Shown here: positions 1 to 7,330 of the stretch, piece after piece
Layout of the letters: the number at the start of each line of letters is the position of its first letter
How positions within the stretch are numbered: the stretch's first letter is position 1
Assembly: GCF_009708175.1 (NCBI RefSeq)
Contig: NZ_WMBB01000003.1
Span: 496,001-560,000, forward strand
Source: Nocardia aurantiaca
Lineage (GTDB): Bacteria; Actinomycetota; Actinomycetes; Mycobacteriales; Mycobacteriaceae
DNA: 64,000 nucleotides
Direction of reading: 5' to 3'
The notes under the pieces: generated by a model
What the model saw: only the letters and a program-made list of their open reading frames with translations
Database searches by the model: none
What the model was told of the DNA's origin: nothing
Program-made: the position numbers and the translations under genes

Positions 1-1
1 T

Positions 2-955
2 ATTCGCCGGTACTTCCCGTCGACAGTGGTGGAGGTGATGCAGCGGGACGCGGTGGATCGGCTCAATCTCACCGAACTGTTGCTCGAGCCCGAGCTGCTG
101 GAGGCGGTCGAGCCGGATGTGCATCTGGTGGGGACGCTGCTGAGCCTGAACCGGGTGATGCCGGAGACCACCAAGGCCACCGCGCGCATGGTGGTGGAGA
201 AGGTGGTGAGGGAGATCGAGCGGCGGATCGCGGCGCAGACGGTGGCCGCCGTCGGCGGTGCCCTGAACCGGGCGGCGCGGGTGTCGCGGCCGAAGCTGCG
301 GGACATCGACTGGGACCGGACGATTCGCAAGAACCTGGCGAACTATCTGCCGGAGCATCGGACCGTGGTGCCCGAACGATTGGTCGGGTACGGACGCAAG
401 GCGCAGGCGGTCAAACGCGATGTGGTGCTGGCCATCGACCAGTCGGGATCCATGGCGTCGAGCGTGGTCTACGCCTCGGTGTTCGGCGCGGTGCTGGCGT
501 CGATGCGGTCGCTGCGCACCTCGCTGGTGGTTTTCGATACGGCGGTCGTCGATCTCACCGAGAAGCTGTCGGATCCGGTGGAGGTCCTGTTCGGCACGCA
601 GCTGGGCGGCGGCACCGATATCAATCGGGCCATCGCGTACTCGCAGTCGCTCATCACCCGCCCGGCCGACACGCTGTTCGTGCTGATTTCCGACCTGTAC
701 GAGGGCGGGGTGCGCGCGGAGATGTTGCGGCGCGTACGCGCCATGAAGGAGGCGGGGGTTCAGGTGGTGGTGCTGCTGGCGCTGTCCGACGAGGGCGCCC
801 CGGCCTATGACCGCGACAATGCGGCAGCGCTGACCGACCTGGGTGTGCCCGCTTTCGCCTGCACGCCCGACCGCTTCCCCGACCTGCTCGCGGTGGCGCT
901 CGACCGCGGCGATGTTGGGGCGTGGGCACACAAGGCTTTGCACTGCCAGACATAA
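2..955 (+). CDS. VWA (CoxE-like) domain protein, 5' end outside window
   Basis: The frame is open to the left edge, so the start lies upstream; at least 318 residues are visible. A von Willebrand factor A domain fills the C-terminal half. It has a MIDAS motif DQSGSM after a hydrophobic strand (nt 420-460), FDTAVVDL, a GGGTDIN loop supplying the MIDAS threonine, and VLISDLYEGG. This layout matches the CoxE-like VWA proteins that usually work with a MoxR-type AAA ATPase, whose gene would be expected upstream, out of view. The protein is cytoplasmic (no signal or membrane segment seen). It ends at TAA 953-955, and a leader repeat and a kinase gene follow in the same direction. The metal-binding domain is clear; the client complex is unknown. 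Confidence 0.85.
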   Translation: MRRYFPSTVVEVMQRDAVDRLNLTELLLEPELLEAVEPDVHLVGTLLSLNRVMPETTKATARMVVEKVVREIERRIAAQTVAAVGGALNRAARVSRPKLRDIDWDRTIRKNLANYLPEHRTVVPERLVGYGRKAQAVKRDVVLAIDQSGSMASSVVYASVFGAVLASMRSLRTSLVVFDTAVVDLTEKLSDPVEVLFGTQLGGGTDINRAIAYSQSLITRPADTLFVLISDLYEGGVRAEMLRRVRAMKEAGVQVVVLLALSDEGAPAYDRDNAAALTDLGVPAFACTPDRFPDLLAVALDRGDVGAWAHKALHCQT

Positions 956-1014
956 TGGGCACGCACCATGTGGAGACCCGGCCACGAGATGCACCGAATG
1001 ATGGAAAGCCCAAA

Positions 1015-1130
1015 GGTTCGCGGCCCGTCTCGTTCTGGACTGACGGAGCGTGGGAGCGAAGCGGAGGAGCGGAGGAGGGCAGAACAAGACCTCCAGGCCG
1101 CGAACCCGCCCGGAGCGAAGCGGAGGGCAA
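1015..1130 (+). repeat. Structured leader repeat, copy A (before kinase 1131)
   Basis: Intergenic element in the same orientation as the following kinase gene. The outer inverted repeat is GGTTCGCGGCC (1015-1025) against GGCCGCGAACC (1096-1106), 11 perfect pairs. The inner helix is CTCGTTCT (1029-1036) against AGAACAAG (1081-1088), 7 of 8 pairs. The purine-rich tail (1107-1130) contains GGAGGG just before ATG 1131, so the element carries the ribosome binding site. Four related copies occur elsewhere in the window. I do not recognise it as a named family. Confidence 0.75.
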
Positions 1131-2552
1131 ATGGATACGGAGGGCTCGATTTTGCGCTCTGGTGATGTGTTCGCCGGTTACGTCATCGAACGCGAGCTCG
1201 GTCGCGGCGGCATGGGCTCGGTGTATCTGGCCAAACACCCACGGCTGCCGCGCATGACAGCGCTGAAGCTGCTGAATCAGGAGATGTTCTCCGACGACGA
1301 GATTCGCGCCCGCTTCATCCGCGAGGCCGATCTCGTCGCCCGGCTGGACCACCCGAATATCGTCACCGTCTACGACCGCGGTGACGAGGGCGAACAGCTG
1401 TGGATCTCCATGCAGTACATCGACGGCATCAACGCCTCCTCGATCACCCCCGGCACGCTCCCGCCGCTGCGCGCGGTCCAGATCATCACCGAGACAGCCA
1501 AGGCGCTCGACTACGCACACGGCCTGGGCGTCCTGCACCGCGATGTGAAGCCCGCCAATATCCTGCTGGCCCGCTCCTCGTCCAAAACCGGTGCCGGCGA
1601 ACGCGTCTACCTGACCGACTTCGGCATCGCCCGTCTCCGCGACGATACCGGCCACCTCACCCAGACCGGCACGGTCACCGCCACCCTGGCCTACGCCTCC
1701 CCCGAGCAGTTGACCGGCGCGTCCCTCGACGGCCGCTCCGACCAATACTCCCTGGCCTGCACCCTCTTCCAGCTACTCACCGGCACGGTCCCCTTCGAAG
1801 GCACCAGCCCCGCCGCCGTCATCCGCGGCCATCTCCAGCAGCCTTCGCCTCCGGCGAGCCCGTTGCGCCAGGCCCTCCCCCGCACCATCGACGCCGTCCT
1901 CGCGAAGGCTCTGGCCAAGCGCCCGGCCGATCGCTACCGCTCCTGCGTCGAATTCGCCACGGCCGCCGAACGCGCCCTCCAGGCCCCGCCCACGGCTGCT
2001 CCGCCGCGCCCGCCGACCCCCGCGCACCCCCAGCCCATCGTCACCCCGCGTCCGCCGACCCCGGTCCACCCGCAGCCGGTGATCCAGCGCCCGCCCACCC
2101 CCACGCCCTCGACCCCCCGGCCCCTGGTAGGCCCGGGCCCGTCCTATCCCAGCCAGGGCCCCACTCCGATGTACCCTGTCCCACCCACGTCGACCCCGTC
2201 CTACCCCAACCAGCCGATTCAGAACCAGCCGATCTCCACCCCGGCCTACCCGAATCAGCAAGCCCCCCAGACCTTCACGAACCAGGCGCCCACCTATACC
2301 CCACCCCCCACCTATGTGCCCCGTCCCACCTACACTCCCCCGCAGGGCAATTCGAACACCACCGCCTGGCTCATCGCCGCCATCGTCACGGTCCTGGTCA
2401 TCGTCATCATCGTGATAGCGGTGATCATCAAGAGCAGCAAATCCAAGGCCGACGCCCCCCAGCACCCCGACACAGTCGTAACCTTGGCCTTCGCGAACTA
2501 CCTGACCCCCGACAGTGCTCTCGGCGACAAGGCATTCCGCATAACGCTCTGA
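1131..2552 (+). CDS. Ser/Thr protein kinase, membrane-anchored, sensor domain missing
   Basis: Eukaryotic-type (PknB-like) kinase of 473 residues. ATG 1131 is chosen because GGAGGG precedes it by 5 nt; an upstream in-frame start would encode the leader repeat. It has the glycine loop LGRGGMGSV, the ALKLL lysine, HRDVKPAN (H136-D138), DFG (163-165) and an SPEQL activation-segment end, so it should be active. A Pro-rich linker (about 285-405) leads to one transmembrane helix (about 412-433). Only about 35 residues follow, without similarity to the sensor domains of the paralogues at 28963 and 30877. It therefore looks like a shortened paralogue whose extracytoplasmic domain was lost. Its target is unknown. 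Confidence 0.9.
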   Translation: MDTEGSILRSGDVFAGYVIERELGRGGMGSVYLAKHPRLPRMTALKLLNQEMFSDDEIRARFIREADLVARLDHPNIVTVYDRGDEGEQLWISMQYIDGINASSITPGTLPPLRAVQIITETAKALDYAHGLGVLHRDVKPANILLARSSSKTGAGERVYLTDFGIARLRDDTGHLTQTGTVTATLAYASPEQLTGASLDGRSDQYSLACTLFQLLTGTVPFEGTSPAAVIRGHLQQPSPPASPLRQALPRTIDAVLAKALAKRPADRYRSCVEFATAAERALQAPPTAAPPRPPTPAHPQPIVTPRPPTPVHPQPVIQRPPTPTPSTPRPLVGPGPSYPSQGPTPMYPVPPTSTPSYPNQPIQNQPISTPAYPNQQAPQTFTNQAPTYTPPPTYVPRPTYTPPQGNSNTTAWLIAAIVTVLVIVIIVIAVIIKSSKSKADAPQHPDTVVTLAFANYLTPDSALGDKAFRITL

Positions 2553-2591
2553 ATCAGAGATCGAACATGTTCGCAACGCGAACGCCGTGCG

Positions 2592-2822
2592 TCACCGAAC
2601 TACAAGGTCGAACGCACCCGCCCGAACTCCGGCCAGGAACGCATCCCACTGAGGCCCGGGAACGCTGACAACCGGCTGGTGTGCAGGATCGTTCGCCGGG
2701 TCGCGCAAGTACTTGCTGTCGCGGATCAGCACCGCCTCATCGGTGAGCAGCACTTCCACACAGTTGCCGCCACCGCCGTCTCCGCTGCGGCTGCTCTTCC
2801 GCCATCCACGCTCGTAACTCAT
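2592..2822 (-). CDS. DUF397 small protein
   Basis: A protein of 76 residues with the DUF397 pattern: WRKSSRSG, NCVEV, VLIRDSK and a C-terminal WDAFLAGVRAG block. In actinobacteria such proteins are typically encoded beside XRE regulators with a DUF5753 domain, as in WhiJ-type loci of Streptomyces, and are thought to modulate the partner. Here it lies 34 nt downstream of exactly such a regulator, so the two probably form one operon. ATG 2822 is preferred over ATG 2837 because only it has a purine-rich stretch upstream. Molecular function is unproven; family membership is confident. Confidence 0.88.
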   Translation of the reverse strand: MSYERGWRKSSRSGDGGGGNCVEVLLTDEAVLIRDSKYLRDPANDPAHQPVVSVPGPQWDAFLAGVRAGAFDLVVR

Positions 2823-2856
2823 GACCACACCCAGCATAAGCGAGCGCGTTTCAAAC

Positions 2857-3702
2857 TCAACGGCGCTGCTTGCGCAGGATGGCGGCGGACTCCTTCGGGC
2901 TCAGGGCGACGGCTTCGAGACGCTCGAAGGCCGCGATGAATCGTTGAATTCCATCGGCTTCCACGTAGATGACACCCGCCGGCGTCTCGACGCAGGCGAG
3001 GGTCGGATACGGGTCCGGCAGGTCGAAGATCTTGAACGAGCCATCCGGGGCCGCGTGCGCGCCGACCGCCTCGGGCAGCAGCCGAACGGTGACGTTCGGT
3101 CGCTCACTCATATTCGCGAGGTGCGCAAGCTGTTCGACATGAACATTGGCTCCACCGATCGGTCGGCGCAGGATTGATTCGTCCAGAATGACCGTCAGGT
3201 GGACTGGTCGCGGCCTGGTAAGGACCTGCTGCCGGATCATCCGAACCTCGAGCCAGCGATCGATCTGAGCGTCATCGGCGTCCGGATCGACCGCACGGAT
3301 CACCGCCTCGGCATAGGATGGCGTCTGCAGGAGTCCGGGCACCACAATCGTATTGAACGACTTGATCTCCGAGGCCCGAGCCTCGAGCCATGCGTAATCG
3401 ATGATCGAAGGATCGATGTCCTTGGCGTAGCCCTCCCACCAACCCTTCTGCCACACTTCCAGACTCAACTTCCGCAGCGCCTCGCGCACATGCTCGTCGG
3501 CCACGCCGTAGAGGGTCAGTAGCTCCCGCACATCATCCTCGCGCGGCGGGTACAGCCCGGCCTCGAATCGGCTGACCGTCGAAGAATCCCTTTTGAGGTA
3601 GGCGGCGGCATCCTTCAATGTCATGCCGGATTCGTCCCGATACTGCCGAAGCTGCTGGCCGAGCCACTGCGCCCGCAGTGTCGGACCCGGTTTCCCCGCC
3701 AT
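2857..3702 (-). CDS. XRE-family transcriptional regulator with DUF5753
   Basis: A cytoplasmic DNA-binding protein of 281 residues. The N-terminal helix-turn-helix spans about residues 10-70 (LGQQLRQYRDESGMTLKDAA, then STVSRFEAGLYPP). The rest is the DUF5753 domain common in actinobacteria, with VPGLLQTPSYAEAVI, DESILRRPIGG and a late FIAAFERLEAVALSP segment. It is cotranscribed with the DUF397 gene downstream and diverges from the DUF4254 gene at 3832. The 130-nt gap between them holds an inverted repeat that could be its operator. Regulators of this type often control their own locus or developmental genes; no target can be read from the sequence. Confidence 0.92.
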   Translation of the reverse strand: MAGKPGPTLRAQWLGQQLRQYRDESGMTLKDAAAYLKRDSSTVSRFEAGLYPPREDDVRELLTLYGVADEHVREALRKLSLEVWQKGWWEGYAKDIDPSIIDYAWLEARASEIKSFNTIVVPGLLQTPSYAEAVIRAVDPDADDAQIDRWLEVRMIRQQVLTRPRPVHLTVILDESILRRPIGGANVHVEQLAHLANMSERPNVTVRLLPEAVGAHAAPDGSFKIFDLPDPYPTLACVETPAGVIYVEADGIQRFIAAFERLEAVALSPKESAAILRKQRR

Positions 3703-3758
3703 CTCACAACCTCCGTCGTCACCGCGCCTCGCCGCTCGAGTCTACATTGCGCCGCGCT

Positions 3759-3770
3759 TGCAAAATTGCA
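3759..3770. promoter_or_regulatory. Candidate operator between XRE regulator and DUF4254 gene
   Basis: TGCAA-AA-TTGCA is an inverted repeat in the divergent intergenic region. It is flanked by GCTCGAG (3734-3740) and GCTCGAGC (3773-3780), giving the spacer a roughly symmetric layout. It is a plausible binding site for the divergently encoded XRE regulator. The evidence is position and symmetry only. Confidence 0.35.
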
Positions 3771-3831
3771 CAGCTCGAGCAAAACTGGAGGCTCAGCCGC
3801 TTGGCATAATCCTCATTCCGGAGTCGTCACC

Positions 3832-4275
3832 ATGACGCTGTTGCCATCGAAGGACCTGATTCTCGAAGCCTGCGCCGGGGCCATCCATGAGCCCCACCCA
3901 ATCCTCTTGGCCGCCTATGAGTTAGCCAGCCTCCACGAAGCGCGAGCCAACGCCGATCCCGGCACTGCCGCCGAAATAGACTGCTGTCGTTTACGTTTGG
4001 TGCATGACATCGACCGCTGGATCGCGACCGCGATACCGGCCCGCGCCGCGGCATCCTTCCTCCATACCGAAACGATCGGCACGGTGGTGGACCGCCTGGC
4101 CGAACTCTCGGTAGCCGCCTACGCCGCTCTACGCCACGACATCTCGGACCTCGAACTTCACGACGCCTGGCACCGCCTCGCCGAACTCACGATCGGCTAC
4201 ACCGACCTCGCCTTCGAGGTCTCCACCGGTCGCCGCCGCCTCCCCACCCCCGAACCCGAACGGAACCCCTCATGA
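3832..4275 (+). CDS. DUF4254 domain protein
   Basis: A protein of 147 residues recognised from recurring actinobacterial DUF4254 motifs: HPILLAAYELASLHEAR, a central HDIDRWI, HTETIGTVVDRLAELS, then HDAWHRLAELTIGYTDLAFEVSTGRRRLP. Mostly helical and soluble, with no signal peptide. ATG 3832 is preceded by GGAG at 8 nt, which favours it over an upstream ATG at 3766. Its stop overlaps the next ORF's start by ATGA, so the next product is probably translationally coupled. It diverges from the XRE regulator, a likely controller. The biochemical role of the family is not known to me. Confidence 0.75.
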   Translation: MTLLPSKDLILEACAGAIHEPHPILLAAYELASLHEARANADPGTAAEIDCCRLRLVHDIDRWIATAIPARAAASFLHTETIGTVVDRLAELSVAAYAALRHDISDLELHDAWHRLAELTIGYTDLAFEVSTGRRRLPTPEPERNPS

Positions 4276-4490
4276 CCGCCATGCTGATCCCGTTCCCCAC
4301 CGGCGCCACCACCGCAGCCCTCTGCGCCTGGCTCCTGCACCATCTCCCCTCTACCCCGAAACCCGCCCACAGCAACACTTTTCCCCACAACCAGTACACC
4401 GTGGCGACCATCACCGCCCGCCTGGAACGCGAACGCCGCCCCAAGCCCGCGCCCGCAAACTCCCGCCCGCCGAGGCGAGTACGAGCATGA
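4272..4490 (+). CDS. Small ORF coupled to DUF4254 gene
   Basis: A 72-residue ORF starting inside the stop codon of the DUF4254 gene (ATGA, 4272-4275) and ending in another ATGA (4487-4490). The start is hydrophobic (MLIPFP, then AALCAWLLHHLP); the middle contains HNQYTVATITARLERERRP and the end is Pro/Arg rich. No family recognised. The two exact ATGA junctions support real translation by coupling. It could be a modifier of the DUF4254 protein, but nothing in the sequence shows this. Confidence 0.5.
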   Translation: MTAMLIPFPTGATTAALCAWLLHHLPSTPKPAHSNTFPHNQYTVATITARLERERRPKPAPANSRPPRRVRA

Positions 4491-4603
4491 ACCCAACCTC
4501 CGCCCCCATTCCGATCGATCCACCCGCCGTCACCGCACAAGCTCGCCTCCACCGGGCGATGGTGACTCGCCGGTCGACGGGGACTGCGCTAGATTCCCGC
4601 TGA
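4487..4603 (+). CDS. Very small ORF, third in an ATGA-linked chain
   Basis: A 38-codon ORF beginning in the stop of the preceding ORF and ending at TGA 4601-4603. It starts MNPTSAPIPIDPP and ends RRSTGTALDSR. Its last third lies in the tRNA-like stretch described below. With no homology and no independent ribosome binding site, the only support is the ATGA overlap. It may be a decayed remnant. Confidence 0.3.
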   Translation: MNPTSAPIPIDPPAVTAQARLHRAMVTRRSTGTALDSR

Positions 4604-4614
4604 GCTACACCACA
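4591..4614 (-). other. 5' tRNA-like fragment
   Basis: Read on the minus strand, this stretch resembles the first third of a tRNA (the end of the acceptor, TAGCTCAGCGGGA). No matching D-stem partner, anticodon stem, T-arm or acceptor 3' strand follows. It could be a remnant left by recombination at a tRNA gene, or chance. Confidence 0.25.
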
Positions 4615-4641
4615 TTTGGTCTCATGGTGGTGATATCGGAA

Positions 4642-6678
4642 ATGGACGGGAGTCGGGGGTTGGAGTTTCAAAGGGGGAGGGTTTTCGCTGGCTACACCAT
4701 CGAACGGCTCCTGGGCACTGGCGGTATGGGAAGGGTGTATCTGGCACAGCATCCGCGGCTGGAACGGCTCGTGGCATTGAAGGTTCTCGGTAATGGCGGT
4801 CCAGTGGACGCGAAGGCTCGTGCTGCGTTCGACCGGGAGGCGGCTCTCGCCGCTCGGCTGGATCATCCCAACATCGTTGCGGTCTATGACCGCAGCGGCC
4901 CCAACGATTCAATGTCGTGGCTGTCGATGCGCTATATCGATGGCGGTGATGTGACGGCGTTGCTGGCGTCCGAGCCAGAGGGTTTGGCGGCCGAACGAGC
5001 CGTCCGGTTGATCAGCGACGCAGCACACGCCCTGGATTTCGCTCACCAGCGGGGTGTTCTTCACCGTGATGTCAAACCTGCGAACCTGCTCGTGGAGCAC
5101 GACCCTCGCGGCGGCGAGCGTGCCCTGCTGAGCGATTTCGGGATCGCCCGGACCCTGGACGACACAGTTACTTTGTCCGGAATGGCAGCCAGCTTCGCCT
5201 ATGTTGCGCCAGAACGGCTCACCGATCGGCCTGTTGATCATCGCGCCGACATCTACTCCCTTGGATGCACCCTATTCCAACTGCTCACTGGTCAACCGCC
5301 CTTCCCGCGCGCAGACCAGGCGGCCGTCATCACGGCCCATCTGACCGAGCCGCCCCCAGCCCCCAGCGCCCGGCGGCCAGGGCTGCCTGTTGCTCTGGAC
5401 ACAGTGATCGCTACCGCCATGGCTAAAGACCCAGAAGACCGCTATCCCAGCTGCGTCGCCTTCGCCGAAGACGCCGCTCGTGCTGTAAAATCCACTGCCC
5501 CAATGGCACTCGTGGTTGATCATCGGCATCATGACGGCGAGCACGAAACCTCTTCGCCGACAGTCATTCTCCCTCCGGATGCAGCTGCGAGGATCACACC
5601 CACTGTTGAGGTCCGCGCGGCGGCCGAGACACCACCATACGGACGACACCAGATCAGCCGGCGGCGACTGCTGATAGCCGGGGTGGTTGGAATCCCCGCC
5701 ACTGCGGCCGGAGTGACGGGCGCACTTATCGCGTCACGGTCCGACACCCGCAAATCGCCAAGCCTGATCGCCACTCTCACTGGCCCTACCGACGCGGTCG
5801 TGTCGGTGGCGTTCAGCCCGGACGGTAGCTTGCTAGCCGCAGGTAGCTGGGACAAAACAGTGTGGTTGTGGAACGTACATACCCACCAGCCCGCCGGTCC
5901 CCCACTCACTGGCCATACCAGTGATATCAACTCGGTGGCATTCAATCCGGTCGTCGGCACAATGCTCGTGACAGGCAGCGGCGACAGAACCGCCCGGTTG
6001 TGGAACGTACACACTGGCAAACCCGACGGATCACCTCTCACCGGTCACACCGACGGTGTCACGTCGGTGGCGTTCAGCCCAGACGGTAGCTTGATTACCA
6101 CTGGTAGCGGGGACAAGACAGTGCGCATATGGAATACACGCACCGGTCAACCCGACGGCCGGCCGCTTTCCTACGAAGGCCGCGTAATAATGTCGGTCGC
6201 GTTCAGTCCGGATGGCACCGAGCTGGCCACAGCCCTCGCGGACGTCGCCCCCTACGACAGGAACAATTCGGTGCCGGTGTGGAACGTGCAATCCCGTATA
6301 TACGACTCGCCGCTGTTCATCGACAACACGGAAACCGTCTCATCCGTGGTGTTCAGCCCAGACGGCACCCTGCTCGCCACCGGCAGTACCGACAAGACGG
6401 TACGCGTATGGAAGCAGCGCAGCCGCGCACAGGACGGCTCACCCCTCACCGGCCACACCGATACCGTGAACTCGATAGCATTCAGCCCGGACGGCACCCT
6501 TCTCGCGAGCGGCAGCCACGACAAAACAGTTCGACTCTGGAATCTACTCACCCGCGAACCTGCCGGGACACCACTCACCGGCCACACAGACGAAGTATGG
6601 TCCGTGGCATTCAGTCCGGACGGTACTCTTCTCGCCACTGGCAGCCGCGACAAAACGGTGCGATTGTGGAAGCTTTGA
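4642..6678 (+). CDS. Ser/Thr protein kinase fused to seven WD40 repeats
   Basis: A 678-residue protein. The N-terminal PknB-like kinase (about residues 10-270) has LLGTGGMGRVYLA, VALKVLG, HRDVKPANLL, SDFGIART and VAPERL, all consistent with activity. A linker leads to SRRRLLIAGVVG and a hydrophobic stretch (about 338-362) that can serve as a membrane anchor and carries a twin-arginine-like start. Seven WD40 units follow (about 370-678), most with SVAFSPDGT and DKTVRLWN blocks, enough to close one beta-propeller. Blade 4 is irregular (an ALADVAPYDRNNS insertion replaces its GSxDKT block). ATG 4642 gives an N-terminus like the paralogues; ATG 4624 is possible. The propeller probably binds proteins or ligands. 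Confidence 0.9.
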   Translation: MDGSRGLEFQRGRVFAGYTIERLLGTGGMGRVYLAQHPRLERLVALKVLGNGGPVDAKARAAFDREAALAARLDHPNIVAVYDRSGPNDSMSWLSMRYIDGGDVTALLASEPEGLAAERAVRLISDAAHALDFAHQRGVLHRDVKPANLLVEHDPRGGERALLSDFGIARTLDDTVTLSGMAASFAYVAPERLTDRPVDHRADIYSLGCTLFQLLTGQPPFPRADQAAVITAHLTEPPPAPSARRPGLPVALDTVIATAMAKDPEDRYPSCVAFAEDAARAVKSTAPMALVVDHRHHDGEHETSSPTVILPPDAAARITPTVEVRAAAETPPYGRHQISRRRLLIAGVVGIPATAAGVTGALIASRSDTRKSPSLIATLTGPTDAVVSVAFSPDGSLLAAGSWDKTVWLWNVHTHQPAGPPLTGHTSDINSVAFNPVVGTMLVTGSGDRTARLWNVHTGKPDGSPLTGHTDGVTSVAFSPDGSLITTGSGDKTVRIWNTRTGQPDGRPLSYEGRVIMSVAFSPDGTELATALADVAPYDRNNSVPVWNVQSRIYDSPLFIDNTETVSSVVFSPDGTLLATGSTDKTVRVWKQRSRAQDGSPLTGHTDTVNSIAFSPDGTLLASGSHDKTVRLWNLLTREPAGTPLTGHTDEVWSVAFSPDGTLLATGSRDKTVRLWKL

Positions 6679-7330
6679 CAAGCTTCTGTACAAGATCGCC
6701 GATATTTCGATAATCAATTCATGAAAATGTGCCTCCTATGGTGTAGTCAGGCCATGAGACGGGCACGGACACCGTGCAATACGGGGCGCTGCTGACCGCC
6801 AAATGGGCACGGTGCATGGATCTTCCGGAAGGCCGCTGACGGGTTCGCTCAGCGCGCCATGTGGCATGTGCTGGTGGTCGTTCATCGGGCGTTGCCGAGC
6901 TACGGAGCTTTCACAGGCCAGCCGACCATCGAGAACTTCGCCAGTGTCGTTCGTGCGTCGGCAATTCACACATAATTTCCGCAAACCATCTCACCCACGA
7001 GCGGAGCTCGATATGCACCGGCACGTGCAAAAGCTAGCCCCCATGGCGACAGCGTGGATGCGGCTCTTCCGGTCATTACAGGATGTTCGTCTGCACTAGT
7101 GGCGTGTCGCTTCAAGAACGTAACAAGAATTTTTGGGCCGGTCTGCTGGTCGGGTGTGAAGGCGCGTTGTGTGTCCCATTGCCGCACTTCGAGGTTCCCG
7201 CGGCCGTCGCCAACCAGTGGAGGGTAGATATTCGTGCCCGGCACTATTTCGGCGCGAAGGTGACGGGAGCTTGCAGCGCGGTCCGGACACGGAGTGGGGC
7301 AATGGTTGTCGAGATACGCATGGCAGAAGA
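6679..7330. other. Long intergenic region, no convincing gene
   Basis: 650 nt between the WD40 kinase and the convergent hydrolase. Short frames exist on both strands but lack ribosome binding sites and recognisable domains. It contains a weak copy of the hairpin repeat (6834-6874). It looks like decayed or non-coding DNA. Confidence 0.5.
6834..6874 (+). repeat. Hairpin repeat, weak copy
   Basis: CGCTGA...TCAGCG forms a 6-bp stem around a GGGTTCG-like loop and is followed by a diverged GCGCCATGTGGCATG tail. It resembles the better copies at 8740, 13739 and 15459 but is less conserved. Confidence 0.4.

Noticed and set aside
4541..4620. Possible complete tRNA gene on the minus strand
   Set aside because: Only the D-arm consensus fits; the D-stem partner, anticodon stem, T-arm and acceptor closure cannot be formed.
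5780..6678. Direct DNA repeats of about 130 bp
   Set aside because: Explained by seven WD40 protein repeats of the kinase fusion.
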